This document shows, piece by piece, positions 27,809-37,190 of a DNA stretch of 64,000 nucleotides. This DNA comes from Glandiceps talaboti. Its lineage: Eukaryota; Hemichordata; Enteropneusta; Spengelidae. A model generated the notes under the pieces. That model had not been told where the DNA came from. It did not search any database and saw only the letters and a list, made by a program, of their open reading frames with translations. The stretch is from positions 1-64,000 of the forward strand of contig NC_135554.1 in NCBI RefSeq assembly GCF_964340395.1, in the 5' to 3' direction. Numbering within the stretch: the first letter of the stretch is position 1; each line of letters begins with the position of its first letter. A program made the position numbers and the translations under genes.

Positions 27809-28418
27809 CTAATCCGAATTCATCGCATATTCTATGATAAGACGATACATCATATAAATTATCGACTTTATTAAAAGTGTCGGGGTCATCAGGTAGTGGG
27901 CAAGAAAGTTCATTCAATATTCTTCTTATAGTAAAGTACACGTGAAATCTAAAAAATGATTCAATCTGTTTTGGAATATCATTATTATACAGATGATCGT
28001 GAATACTAACACCGCATCCGGTCGTAGCTAACCAAACAGCAAAATTCAATTGTTGATCCCAGTAATGCATATTTGGACCTTTCAACCATTTGTTGGCACT
28101 GTCTGCATTATAATGAATTAATATGTAGTTTTTGAATATATCTCTCAATTTTATATTGAATCGATCAGTTTCACTTACATAAACAACCATGTTGACTAGT
28201 ATGTTTTGTATATCCACGGACATTATACTATCAAATGGTTGATGTAGTGCATAGTTAGTATTTTGTGCTAAAGTAAATGGTTTTGGAAAGTTAAGCGAAT
28301 GCAGCAAGTGCGGTTCCTGCGGTTCCTGCGACTGCTGCGACTCCAATGATTCTGAAGGTGGCTGTTTTAGTTTTGTTTTTTTCATTAACTTCGAGTATGG
28401 TAATCCTAATGACCACAT
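27801..28418 (-). pseudogene. putative virion-type protein, N-terminal half
   Basis: A 205-codon frame starts at ATG 28,418. After a low-complexity segment (SQEPQEPHLL) it has MSVDIQNILVNMVVYVSE, then KWLKGPNMHYWDQQLNFAVW and ATTGCGVSIHDHL, ending in CDEFGLDL and TAA. The WDQQLNFAVW..TTGCGVS region resembles a protein repeatedly found beside pPolB and integrase in invertebrate Polinton-type elements. The stop at 27,801 sits exactly where the next frame becomes readable, so I regard this and 26,975-27,808 as the two parts of one protein of roughly 480 residues. Programmed frameshifting is an alternative to simple decay. It starts 3 bp from the stop of the upstream small gene. Confidence 0.6.
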
Positions 28419-28421
28419 TTT

Positions 28422-28787
28422 TCAAGTAACTCTATATAAAAAACTATATAAATTTCCATAATTATCTTGAAATATACGTCTGTTCCTAGTATCTTGTATT
28501 AATTTAAGAACCCAGTATTCATTCAAATATTTAACTTCTTGATTGTCCTCTGAGTCAGGAAATAAACTTAAGAATTCAATACGTTTAAAAAAAATCTTTT
28601 TTTCGACTTCTTTACAAAAAGCTAAAATAATCTGGTATAAATTTTGATCTTTCAAGTTTACCCCTGTATTTATAATTAATACATGCATATTTTTCCTTCT
28701 CAAGTTGTCCCATTCTAGCTCTACATTAAAACCAAGGACTTCTTTGTACTTGTTTAAAAATTTTGTGATGTTATGTTCTCCAAACAT
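28422..28787 (-). CDS. uncharacterised 121-aa element protein
   Basis: Intact frame from ATG 28,787 to the stop at 28,422, tightly packed between the integrase tail (stop at 28,801) and the virion-type gene (start 28,418). The composition is ordinary for a small soluble alpha/beta protein: MFGEHNITKFLNKYKEVLGF at the N-terminus, alternating hydrophobic and charged segments, many K and E, no signal peptide or membrane segment. No family is recognised. The lack of stops in a decayed element and the close spacing support it as a real gene. Confidence 0.65.
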   Translation of the reverse strand: MFGEHNITKFLNKYKEVLGFNVELEWDNLRRKNMHVLIINTGVNLKDQNLYQIILAFCKEVEKKIFFKRIEFLSLFPDSEDNQEVKYLNEYWVLKLIQDTRNRRIFQDNYGNLYSFLYRVT

Positions 28788-28800
28788 GATGTACTATACA

Positions 28801-28897
28801 TTATATTCTTTTAATATTTTCAATCGGTTCCAAAGAATTAAATTTATCGTCATATCCTAACCATTTTACCAATGCGTATTCATGGCCTTTAATTTTT
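28801..28897 (-). pseudogene. chromodomain tail of the split integrase
   Basis: Reading the minus strand down to TAA 28,801, the frame encodes HEYALVKWLGYDDKFNSLEP followed by a short tail. This is the second half of a chromodomain (EYLVKW..GYDD..NSWEP pattern). The first half, YKIEKILRKK, is the very end of the integrase frame at 31,247-32,284. The two halves are separated by 2.35 kb of unrelated DNA bounded by TA, so this is the displaced end of the same gene. Confidence 0.8.
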
Positions 28898-28899
28898 TA

Positions 28900-31247
28900 G
28901 CTCTGCTGTCAGCGAAAGCTGAAAGCGTAGCTTTAGGTATAGGTTGTATAGAGTATAGAGAGTAGAGTGAATCATAGGTGTCCGTCAAACTTTTATATTT
29001 TCATTATTTTCTCCGAAAGTGACAGTCAGTATTCTTAGATATTTGGTGTGCATGTTCCCTGGGGGGAGGCTATTCAGATTTGTTCATGCCAAGTTGATCT
29101 ATGCCATTTTCAATTTTTTATGATTTTTTTTCATAAAATGTCATTTTCATCATCTCCGTGAAAACTTATTGTCAGATTGCTTTGATATCTGGTGTGTTGA
29201 TGCGCAGGGGGTAGCTTACTCAGGTTTGTTAATTTCAAGTCAGCACATCTTCATTTTTATTTTTTATGATTTTTTTTTGTAATTTGAAAAAAAAATGAAT
29301 ATGTTAATGAGCATAATGACCGACGCCATATTGGAAATCAGTCGACGAGACTTTAAGTAAACTGCCACTTTTCAAAAGACACTATTGACGTCAAACAAGC
29401 AATGTAATATGTGCTATAGTCATAATTCTACGCATTGGGCGCCCAAATGCATGAAGTGACAAGCGTTTATTCGAAACAGGGTTGTAAACTTAAAATCCAA
29501 ATTCTGCACCCCTTCTACATAATCAGCCAGTCCGCAACGTCATTATTTGCATACTCTATCCTGATTCGACCAGAAGCTGAAGCTGACCTCATTTGACCGG
29601 GCGATTTTCCACAGCAAGTAACAACACAGGATGTTCTTGGTACTCACTAAAATCTCACTTCAGACCCACTATAAAAATGTGATGTTTTCAGATAACATGT
29701 AACTTGTGATTAATTCTATATTGTCGTGCAATTTGGAGTGACAGTGAACCAGAATTAAGACAACTTGCGTAAGGAAGGCATGCGGTTGAAGTTATGCAAG
29801 AGCAGTCTAACTGCGGACTGTGAATCAACCAAATTTTGTTTATTGGCCGACAGTTCACATGTCAAGTTAAACGACATGAACGTGTCTTGCCATTTCCAAA
29901 ATGCAAATATTTGGCAAGTAAAAATAATTAAAATAATCACAACTTTAATTTGGCTTCAGACTTTGCATTATGTTTTGCGTATCTTTCCCCGTTTTACATG
30001 TAAATCCGAAAAGGTTCTCTCGTCATGTCATCAGTGATCATACCGCACCGCGGGGGGCTGCTTTGAGTACGTACGAGCGAAGTGAGGCATGTTGAGGTAT
30101 TTTGTTGAGAATTATAAATATTGCGAAATGTCAAGTACAAGGTTTAAATACAATGGAATGATGAAAAAAATGGCCGAGTCTGCTGACAGGCGCCGCGCCG
30201 GTCACAAGAAACACTGTAAATTCCATCTTTCTTAGTTTCCGTACGGCGACAACCCCAGGTACCCGGATGCACGAGGGACTAACCCGGAAGCAAGTCGTTG
30301 TCAGCCATACGTTACAGTGGTAACATCGTCCGAGAAATCGCTGCGTTCAGAGTGTCATTATTCACAGAATTGTTGTTTTCGAGTGAAAACGCGTCTTGAA
30401 TTGTATAAATCTAACAAATGAAGACATGTCAAGTTATATTTTGAAAGTTGTATCGCTAGTTTGAGACGATTTTCTCGCGTACTATCGAGGCTTACTTGGA
30501 CCTTACTCCAGTTCATCGGGAAGTTTAGCCAGTCCGATAATTCTTTCTGGTTTAGTTTACAACACTTTTGATCACGCAGATTTTGTTGTTGTGATGAAAA
30601 GAAATTAAAAAAAAAGATCACTTCAACCATTTCGTTGTGTTTTCTTTATGAAAGGTAATAGAACATGAACGAGTGTTACCACTGTAACGTATGGCTGCCA
30701 GAATGACTCTCTTTCGGGTACTTGGCGGGGATTGTCGCCGTCCGGAAACTAAGATGGCGATTAATACATTTCTTCCCTATATATATCTACTACAACTTGT
30801 ACAAGTTGAATGTTGTTGACTTGGTAAATTTGTTAGAAAATTGAAATTCAAATTGCCTCAACATTATTTTAGATCCCTAGTTTATTTCATTCATCATTAA
30901 AATTTCCCAGGGTTAAAGCTGTAAGACAATGGAATTATTTATAGCCAACCTCAAAATCCTCCTTTTTTTTCCTTTTTCTTGTGTGCATTTCCCAGTCATT
31001 TTTTTCTGAGATTTTGTGCAATTTTTCATAACAGTAGATTTTTGTTATAAAATGGTGACTATGGTATAAAAGTACAATACATTACCAACTTCTGTGTAAA
31101 ATGTGTTTTACAGTGAGACATCATATGAACCACTAACCACTTTATTGCATCGCTAAAACAAAACTGCATAGTGAAGAGCTGAAGAACTGAACCACTTCTA
31201 CGTGTCACCAAAATAAAAAATTAAATTAAAAAAAAAAACAGCGGAGC
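28900..31247. mobile_element. 2.35-kb insertion inside the integrase chromodomain
   Basis: The segment begins GCTCTGCTGTC and ends with the complement of GCTCCGCTGTT, so it has short imperfect terminal inverted repeats, with a TA on each side (28,898-28,899 and 31,248-31,249). It separates two pieces of one chromodomain, and the reading phase is the same on both sides. It has no convincing gene. Inside are two diverged direct repeats (about 28,985-29,280), unique-looking DNA and a nested foldback element at 30,222-30,757. TA duplication and short TIRs would fit a non-autonomous DNA transposon such as a Tc1/mariner-type derivative, but the family is not established. Confidence 0.65.
30222..30757. 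mobile_element. 536-bp foldback/MITE-like element
   Basis: The left arm from 30,222 (CCATCTTTCTTAGTTTCCG, then CGGCGACAA, then CAGCCATACGTTACAGTGG) is matched in reverse by a right arm ending at 30,757. Each arm is about 95-105 bp, with indels in the middle. The interior of about 330 bp holds a 90-codon minus-strand frame (30,358-30,630) with no recognisable domain, which I do not call a gene. It is nested in the larger insertion, so it arrived later or came with it. Confidence 0.75.
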
Positions 31248-32284
31248 TATTCTGACCGATAGGTCGCTTGTTTCTTACGTAATATTTTTTCAATTTTATA
31301 TTCCTTTGGATGGTGTTTCGATTCCTTAGTCATAATATGCATGCGCTCAATTGATAATTCTTGTTCATAAAACATGCCTTCAATGTCTTCACCTGATAAA
31401 TCTTCCAGAGTGCAAACAATAACGGGACCAAAGATAATTTGTTTGATTTTGAAAAGTTCACGCGTATAGTTTGGTAGATATCCTTTGGCAAACACGTTCT
31501 TGTATTTGGAAATTCTCACGGTATCACCGATATTAAACTTCGGAGTTCCATATTCAACAGTGAGATAAGCACCGTACAAATTATACCAAACGATATTTTC
31601 ATTCTTTGGTAATGATGCTTCCTTCGGAGTCATGTGGATTGAATTGTGGTAGGTATTGTTATAACCATCCACTAATCGATCTAGTACGTCGATCCAATTT
31701 CTAGTTTGTTTATCAGTAAAATATTTATACATACGTGATTTAAGTGTCCAGTTAAAACGCTCGACAACAGATGCCTTTTTATCTGACCATGTACTAAACC
31801 ACTCAATTTCATGATTTTCAAAGAGATCTTTAACATGCTTATTGTATAATTCCCGTCCTTCATCAAACTGTATTTTATTCGGTTCACGGTCTTTAAAAAT
31901 TAACTCAAAGGAGTCAGCCATTTCAATACCACGTTTTGACTTGAGTGGTATCGCCCAGGCATACTTCGATAACACATCGATAACAGTCAGGATGTAACGA
32001 TAATCTTTGTTACCCTGATTCTTACTCTGGTCATTGGGCATAGTATTCATCTCTACAATGTCAGCTTGCCACTGGTCATCAATTCCAGAAACAATTACTT
32101 TGCGGTAAGGGAACTTTTTAATCGCTGGTTTGTGCATAGTGTAAACTTCTTGTTCTTCTAACCATTGTTTCAATTCCTTATATTTTATTTTTTTGTTGTC
32201 TGCTTTGATTTTACGCCACAATTTTGTGATGCTGCTGTATGCTAAATCAGAATTATAATACAAGTCTCGCAAATACTGGTCCAT
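31247..32284 (-). CDS. Polinton-type retroviral-like DDE integrase
   Basis: The frame has 345 codons from ATG 32,284. The rve core is clear: catalytic D75 in QWQADIVEMN, D141 in IQFDEGRELYN, and E175 in KASVVERFNWTLK, spaced as expected for DDE integrases. WIDVLDRLVDGYNNTYHNSI and MTPKEA follow, then a small SH3-like segment (FNIGDTVRISKYKNVFAKGY). The frame ends in YKIEKILRKK, the first strand of a chromodomain, then hits TAG because of the insertion at 28,900-31,247. The rest of the chromodomain is at 28,801-28,897. The catalytic core itself is open and complete. The protein would insert element DNA into the genome. Upstream lies a short TATAG array and AT-rich DNA. Confidence 0.95.
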   Translation of the reverse strand: MDQYLRDLYYNSDLAYSSITKLWRKIKADNKKIKYKELKQWLEEQEVYTMHKPAIKKFPYRKVIVSGIDDQWQADIVEMNTMPNDQSKNQGNKDYRYILTVIDVLSKYAWAIPLKSKRGIEMADSFELIFKDREPNKIQFDEGRELYNKHVKDLFENHEIEWFSTWSDKKASVVERFNWTLKSRMYKYFTDKQTRNWIDVLDRLVDGYNNTYHNSIHMTPKEASLPKNENIVWYNLYGAYLTVEYGTPKFNIGDTVRISKYKNVFAKGYLPNYTRELFKIKQIIFGPVIVCTLEDLSGEDIEGMFYEQELSIERMHIMTKESKHHPKEYKIEKILRKKQATYRSE

Positions 32285-32430
32285 AGTATAGTATAGTATA
32301 TATATATATTATATTAGTAAACATTATTAGTAAATTTATAAATATATTATTTATTTATTATTTCATTATTTCATTATTTATTATTTCATTATTTATTTTT
32401 TTATTTTTTTATTTTTTTATTATTTAACTA
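32285..32430. repeat. AT-rich spacer with TATAG and TTATTT runs
   Basis: Immediately 5' of the integrase start is a short TATAG/TATATA run (32,287-32,312), then repeated TTATTTCATTA and TTTTTTATT units to about 32,425. It probably includes promoter DNA for the integrase, but no specific element can be named. Confidence 0.6.
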
Positions 32431-32898
32431 TTATTTCATTGACTTCGTATCTGAATAACCATTCAGTTTATAATACTTTAAATAACGTTCTAATGGTGGA
32501 GTATAATTGGCAGCTTTTTGCATTTCGAGAGACTTCATGAATACTTCCTGAATAAATTCCTGAGGTGCTTGAGAGTAAATATTTGCTTGCGTATATGTTA
32601 GTAATTCTTTGAAATTCTTATATTGTACTTTTAATCGTGATACTTTATCCGATAATTTTAAATTTTGGTTGACAACTGTAACAACTATTGGAACAGCTGC
32701 TAATAAACTAATAAAAACTGGAATCGCTGGAACAGCAGCTAATGCACCAACTCCTGAAATAATCCCACTAGTAATAAGTATTCCTTTATTAACACGACTT
32801 ATTAATTTATAAGAACGTCTATACGCACTACATACTCGTGTAAGATAATCGAGTAGGTCTTGTATCGTTTTAATATTTGTGGTAACTTGGTCAATCAT
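32431..32898 (-). CDS. hydrophobic membrane-type protein, 155 aa
   Basis: Intact frame from ATG 32,898. The N-terminal 50 residues are basic/amphipathic (RRSYKLISRVNKG). A continuous hydrophobic region follows at about residues 50-82, with glycine and alanine (TSGIISGVGALAAVPAIPVF and SLLAAVPIVVTVV), enough for one long or two short membrane segments. The C-terminal half is charged and probably helical (KLSDKVSRLKVQYKNFKELL). Similar small hydrophobic proteins are common in Polinton-type elements. I cannot assign a family. A role in membrane interaction is inference. Confidence 0.7.
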   Translation of the reverse strand: MIDQVTTNIKTIQDLLDYLTRVCSAYRRSYKLISRVNKGILITSGIISGVGALAAVPAIPVFISLLAAVPIVVTVVNQNLKLSDKVSRLKVQYKNFKELLTYTQANIYSQAPQEFIQEVFMKSLEMQKAANYTPPLERYLKYYKLNGYSDTKSMK

Positions 32899-33037
32899 TT
32901 TGTGGTATTACTATATATGTAAACATATAAAATAGTAAACATATAAAATAGTAAACATATTTACTATATTTACTATTATTTTTTGATAATTAAATCGAAC
33001 AAACGATATAACCAGCTAGAAGAGAATCAGTGTATTA

Positions 33038-33625
33038 TCAGTTTACAAAAGTAACAATATTATTTTTAAGAGGTTTGATAATCAAAGTGGATTTCCAGGT
33101 AGAATAGTGTTGATAGTCCCATAAATATTTAAAAGAAGTATAGATTCTAGACCTTTTTTTAACATTAAGTAACCAAGTCCTAGATGATGATATCATATGT
33201 TTATTTACAGCATATGTTGAATAAACTAGTTTATGATTTTCGAATTCTATCTCAATTTTATATATTTTGATATAATCATCATTTTTTTTTAAATTATCAT
33301 TGGATGCTAGAAAATGTTGAATGTGATAACTTCCTGGTAGAATGTGATAACTTTTTCCTCGTTGACTAAAAGTTACTTTATCTGTATTTATTGAATGAAA
33401 ACTTTCAAGTACAAATAGTCTAACAATTTCTTTACGGTTTAATACAATTATTGCAATTTCTTCTCCTCTTTCTTCTGTTTTAGGTTTTGGAGGAGGAATC
33501 GGCTTTAATTTAAACATATTATTTTCATATTCTAAGTAATATTTAACACCTGTGATTGGTTTCTTAAATTTAATATCTCTAAGATCATTGAGAGATAAGC
33601 TGCGAGAGTTTAATGTTGTGGTCAT
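33038..33625 (-). CDS. uncharacterised element protein A with LNDLRD N-terminus
   Basis: Intact 195-codon frame from ATG 33,625. The N-terminus SLSLNDLRDIKFK followed by KYYLEYENNMFKLKP parallels the protein at 34,047-34,652 (YALNDLRDVNVS then FILRWKNEKKIYNIEP), so the two share an N-terminal module of about 45 residues. A proline-rich linker (PIPPPKPKTEER) follows. The rest is rich in aromatic and basic residues and predicted beta strands. No signal peptide or membrane segment. Function unknown; a paired structural role is possible. Confidence 0.7.
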   Translation of the reverse strand: MTTTLNSRSLSLNDLRDIKFKKPITGVKYYLEYENNMFKLKPIPPPKPKTEERGEEIAIIVLNRKEIVRLFVLESFHSINTDKVTFSQRGKSYHILPGSYHIQHFLASNDNLKKNDDYIKIYKIEIEFENHKLVYSTYAVNKHMISSSRTWLLNVKKRSRIYTSFKYLWDYQHYSTWKSTLIIKPLKNNIVTFVN

Positions 33626-33652
33626 TATTATGTTTATATATAATTAATCTAT

Positions 33653-33991
33653 TTAAAATACTTTAAAATCTATAAGAATCATACGTTTCAAAGTTATTGT
33701 TTTGATATCTAGAAACTTTAACCCTTGTGTTAATGCATATAACACTTCATTTTCTTGTAATGCTTCTGCTAATTTAGATGACACTTTATTTTCTGTAAAA
33801 GTAACATTAATATTCTCGTTCTCAATATGAATTTCAATAGTTAATAATGTACGTCGGTCACACTTTATTGCAAATCAATCTAAAAGAGTATCGTATTCAT
33901 CCTCAGTATTTAATTTAATACATTTAATAATAATAGTACCACTGGTTACTTTCTTCATATCATCCGTCATCGCATCATTAACAGTAAACAT
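33653..33991 (-). pseudogene. small element gene with an in-frame stop
   Basis: From ATG 33,991 the minus strand reads MFTVNDAMTDDMKKVTSG and continues to a TAA at 33,653-33,655, about 112 codons. It is interrupted by a single TGA at 33,875-33,877. Both sides look like ordinary protein (NTEDEYDTLLD before the stop, CDRRTLLTIEIHIENENINV after it). The reading phase is also open upstream of the ATG, overlapping the end of the neighbouring gene at 34,047. Not recognised. The single stop suggests recent inactivation. Confidence 0.55.
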
Positions 33992-34046
33992 TTTTAGTTT
34001 AGCCTCATCATCAATAGGTTTTAAACCTAATGTTTTAAACTGCGCA

Positions 34047-34652
34047 TCATAAAAAAAACTGAATAGTTCCTTCGTTAATGTTATAATTACAATACCATTC
34101 CCCTGAATTCATAATTCTACTAAAAATATTGTCATTATTTACTATTGTTGTTGTCTCATTCATTTTTAAATGCAGCTTGGGATTCAACAGGTCTAGTCTA
34201 GGATCTGGTTCTGGTAAATAGTGTCTGATATCAGCTAAATTAAATGTCTTATTATTATCATTATAAACCAACACATAAGGAACTCGATCAGTTAAACCAT
34301 GATCAATAGTTAATGGCTTTTCAAGCATTTCAATAAAATCTCGTGGTAATTCAAAAGCATAGAACGTAGCAGCTCTGTTGCTATACGCAAAACCAAATGG
34401 TACATGATGTTTTGATACGCTACATTCTTCGATTGTCTCATCTACATCATTTAGGTCTACTAAATTATTGGTATGTTCGTGTGATTGAACTGCCGCTGGT
34501 TCTATATTATATATTTTCTTTTCATTTTTCCATCTTAAAATAAAATCTTTATTATTATGTCGTCCGGATAAATTTGATACGTTAACATCTCTGAGATCAT
34601 TAAGTGCATATCCTTGTGGTGTTATCATACCTAGTCCAAAATTTGATGGCAT
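34047..34652 (-). CDS. uncharacterised element protein B with LNDLRD N-terminus
   Basis: Intact 201-codon frame from ATG 34,652. The N-terminal 50 residues (GYALNDLRDVNVSNLSGRHN, FILRWKNEKKIYNIEP) are related to those of the protein at 33,038-33,625. The two diverge afterwards. The middle has FGFAYSNRAATFYAFELPRD and VPYVLVYNDNNKTFNLADI, suggesting a beta-rich fold. It is divergent with the plus-strand gene at 34,696: only 43 bp, AT-rich with TATATATTATA, separates the two starts, so they probably share a promoter region. Function unknown. Confidence 0.7.
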   Translation of the reverse strand: MPSNFGLGMITPQGYALNDLRDVNVSNLSGRHNNKDFILRWKNEKKIYNIEPAAVQSHEHTNNLVDLNDVDETIEECSVSKHHVPFGFAYSNRAATFYAFELPRDFIEMLEKPLTIDHGLTDRVPYVLVYNDNNKTFNLADIRHYLPEPDPRLDLLNPKLHLKMNETTTIVNNDNIFSRIMNSGEWYCNYNINEGTIQFFL

Positions 34653-34695
34653 ATTATAATATTTATATATTATATATACTATACTATTAAAAACA
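34653..34695. promoter_or_regulatory. divergent AT-rich intergenic promoter region
   Basis: 43 bp between two ATGs facing away from each other, consisting almost wholly of A and T with TATA-like runs and one CTATACTATT motif. Position and composition suit a bidirectional promoter; no defined factor site is visible. Confidence 0.35.
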
Positions 34696-35354
34696 ATGAA
34701 GTTGTATATAAACGAAAAATCTAATGATATTACTATCAGTTTTACAGAAACGTTGATTGGTTATTCACAGATACGATTGTTGGAGTGTAAACTATATAAT
34801 TCTTGGTATAATATTACGAAAGAAAACAATGAAATTGCTTTTACCGTTGATAAAAAAACGTCAGTTAAAAAAGTAGAACCAGGTAATTACAATGTAGAAA
34901 CATTATCGCAAGCGATTGGTAGATCAAAATTGATTAATTTTAAGAAAATTTTACCAACAGGAAAAACACAGATGAAAACGTTAAAGTAGACTTTTCAAAG
35001 CCAAAGAATTTTGTGAAAATACTTGGTTTTGAAGAGAAAGAATATATTTCACTGGGTATTAGTCCAAACAAAGCAGATTTTCTTCCTGTGACTGAATACG
35101 TAATCTACTGTGATATTATAGATACACCTACTAATTACATCAATGGGAAAAGGTCTAATTATTTACAAATTTTAACGATACAGGAAAATAAGGGTGAAAT
35201 AGGAGAACCTGCGACTTATTCATTTCCTGCTAATGTTCCAGTACCCATCAAGAAAATGAATATAACTAATCTTCGAATTTGGATAACTAATCAAAATAAC
35301 GAACCAATAGATTTTAATGGTTGGCCAATTTCATTTCAACTCGAGCTAACTTAA
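34696..35354 (+). pseudogene. plus-strand element gene with one frameshift, possible minor virion protein
   Basis: The first frame (34,696-34,989) begins MKLYINEKSNDITISFTETL and contains ECKLYNSWYNI and GNYNVETLSQAIG. The second frame (to 35,354) carries GFEEKEYISLGISPNKADF and ends with MNITNLRIWITNQNN, then IDFNGWPISFQLELT. The second phase is readable upstream of 35,013 back to about 34,965, so the two are one gene of roughly 220 residues with a frameshift near 34,960-34,975. The ending (a statement-like beta strand, then IDFNG..ISFQLEL) resembles C-termini of structural proteins in animal Polinton-like elements. That role is inference. It is the only clear plus-strand gene of the element. 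Confidence 0.6.
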
Positions 35355-35389
35355 AAGTTTACTTAAAAGTACTAAATTACTTACAGTTA

Positions 35390-37190
35390 CTAACGTTTAC
35401 CTAAATCAACATGACCATATGCTAACGTGTTATGATGATCGAGAACATAATATTTATCATTGAAGCAACTCAAAGAAGTCTTATTGATTGTATAACTACC
35501 GATCTGATGATTTATTGATCGTATAGTATTCATGGAATGTTTTATTTGTAAATTTTCAAAAAGGACAGTCTTATATTCTTCGTGAATAATATTCTTTTTA
35601 ACAACTATCTTTTTCATTCCTTTTGCTTTTCGAGTTGATGAAGTTTCTGTGATATAAGAATACATTTTACTTCGAAGTCCAATAAATTCAGTGATTGGTA
35701 AACCAGCACATTCATCTTTCATTTTACCGATTATCTTTTTATTATAATCAAAATAGTATGGACTTTCAGATGAGTAATCACTATTATCGAACAGGTCTTT
35801 GTCTTGATAAAAATCTTTGTAGGGATCAACAGCGTGAATTTCATACATTAATGAGTCGGTATCTGTGAATAACAACTTTGCTAATGAACCATATTTTTCT
35901 TTGGTATAGTTGTAATGAAAGTCATACATTAAAGTTTTGGACAAATCAAGAACACTCATCCCAACATATAAAGGTTGATTTAAAGTTAATCTTTCCTTTT
36001 TATTTTCAACAGCAACCAATCCTTTAGTTATAATTTTTTGTGTAACAAACGTTGGTTTAGATACTAATTTTTTTATTTCTTTTTCTGTTGTACATAATTT
36101 TATATTACGATGCTTACATACATTCATCATGGTTCGTCCAAATACAGAGTTATTCATTAGTTTGAAGAAATCTTTTTCGAAGGCATTTTTTCTTTTTTCC
36201 GTGTTAAATAAGATGTATTGCGACATCCACTTTGATTGGTTAAACTCAATAGCTCTATGGATTTTAGTGACTTTTAAACCGAGTGATAAATATTGTTTTA
36301 AGTTTTGGAAATGAAGTACGTAATTCCTTTTTGGTTTCAAAGTTGTAATTAATTTCTCTATATTTCCGCATTTGATATTAAATAAGTCACGTATCTTTTT
36401 ATTATGTGGTGATAACATGTCTTCAGTAATACATAATTTCTCAGGTGCTAAAGGATAATCATTGTGGAGATCATGCAACTCGCTAGGATATTCAAGATCA
36501 ACTTCAAGGATTAATCCACGATCACTTTCATTGGTGTACTTACTTAAGTCAAGCTCATTTACATCAACCCATTTAAATCCATCCATTGGTAAAGCTTGAA
36601 CCATTGCCCAACCATATAGATTATTTGCATCTAAATACATGATATATTTTGATTCTTGAGTAGGATCATAATCTTTCATGTATGGATTGTTTGCCTTTGC
36701 ATGACCAGCGGATATATAAGAGATACCACCATGAAGACCTTTTTCTATGAAGAGATGCATATCTATATCCGTTAATAGTTCGAGATTAATTTTAGTCATT
36801 TTTAAGCAGGCATCCCAAGATAATCCTGGAGCACTGAAGTAATGACAGGGATCGAGATTATAATATAAATTGCATGTCTTTTGGAAATTTTCAAATACAT
36901 CCGTTAATAATAATACATCAGTTTTAAGATATAAGTCATGATAATCACCCATGGTTTGCATATAAAAATGCTTCCAAATATCATGCGCATGCTTATAATC
37001 TTCATCGGTAATACCAGTCTCATTTAGAATAGAATAGAATGTTTCCTTTAGTGGAAGACTAATATCATTGAATTTTTTGGTGGAATCCATATAATCATAA
37101 GGATATACACCCTTTCTCGTTAATAATTTTAAAGTATTAGGAAATTCCTGTTCTGTGTATTTGAAATCAAAACTATTAAACTATCTATGA
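35390..37190 (-). pseudogene. PolB: protein-primed family B DNA polymerase, C-terminal part
   Basis: This frame holds the palm and thumb of a Polinton-type pPolB. From ATG 37,090 (566 codons): Exo III YHDLYLKTDVLLLTD at residues 50-64, DPCHYFSAPGLSWDACLK at about 80-97, motif A MYLDANNLYGWAM with D154, motif B LMNNSVFGRT (311-320), motif C LFTDTDSLMYEI with D410 and D412, and the KMY motif at 475-477. All polymerase aspartates are present. The frame is open upstream of the ATG to about 37,190, where it overlaps the end of the N-terminal frame. The gene is therefore a single polymerase broken by a frameshift, apparently with loss of some residues. It would replicate the element using a terminal protein as primer. 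Confidence 0.95.

Noticed and set aside
30358-30630. 90-codon minus-strand frame in the foldback element
   Set aside because: No domain, no start context of note, and fully inside a MITE-like structure.
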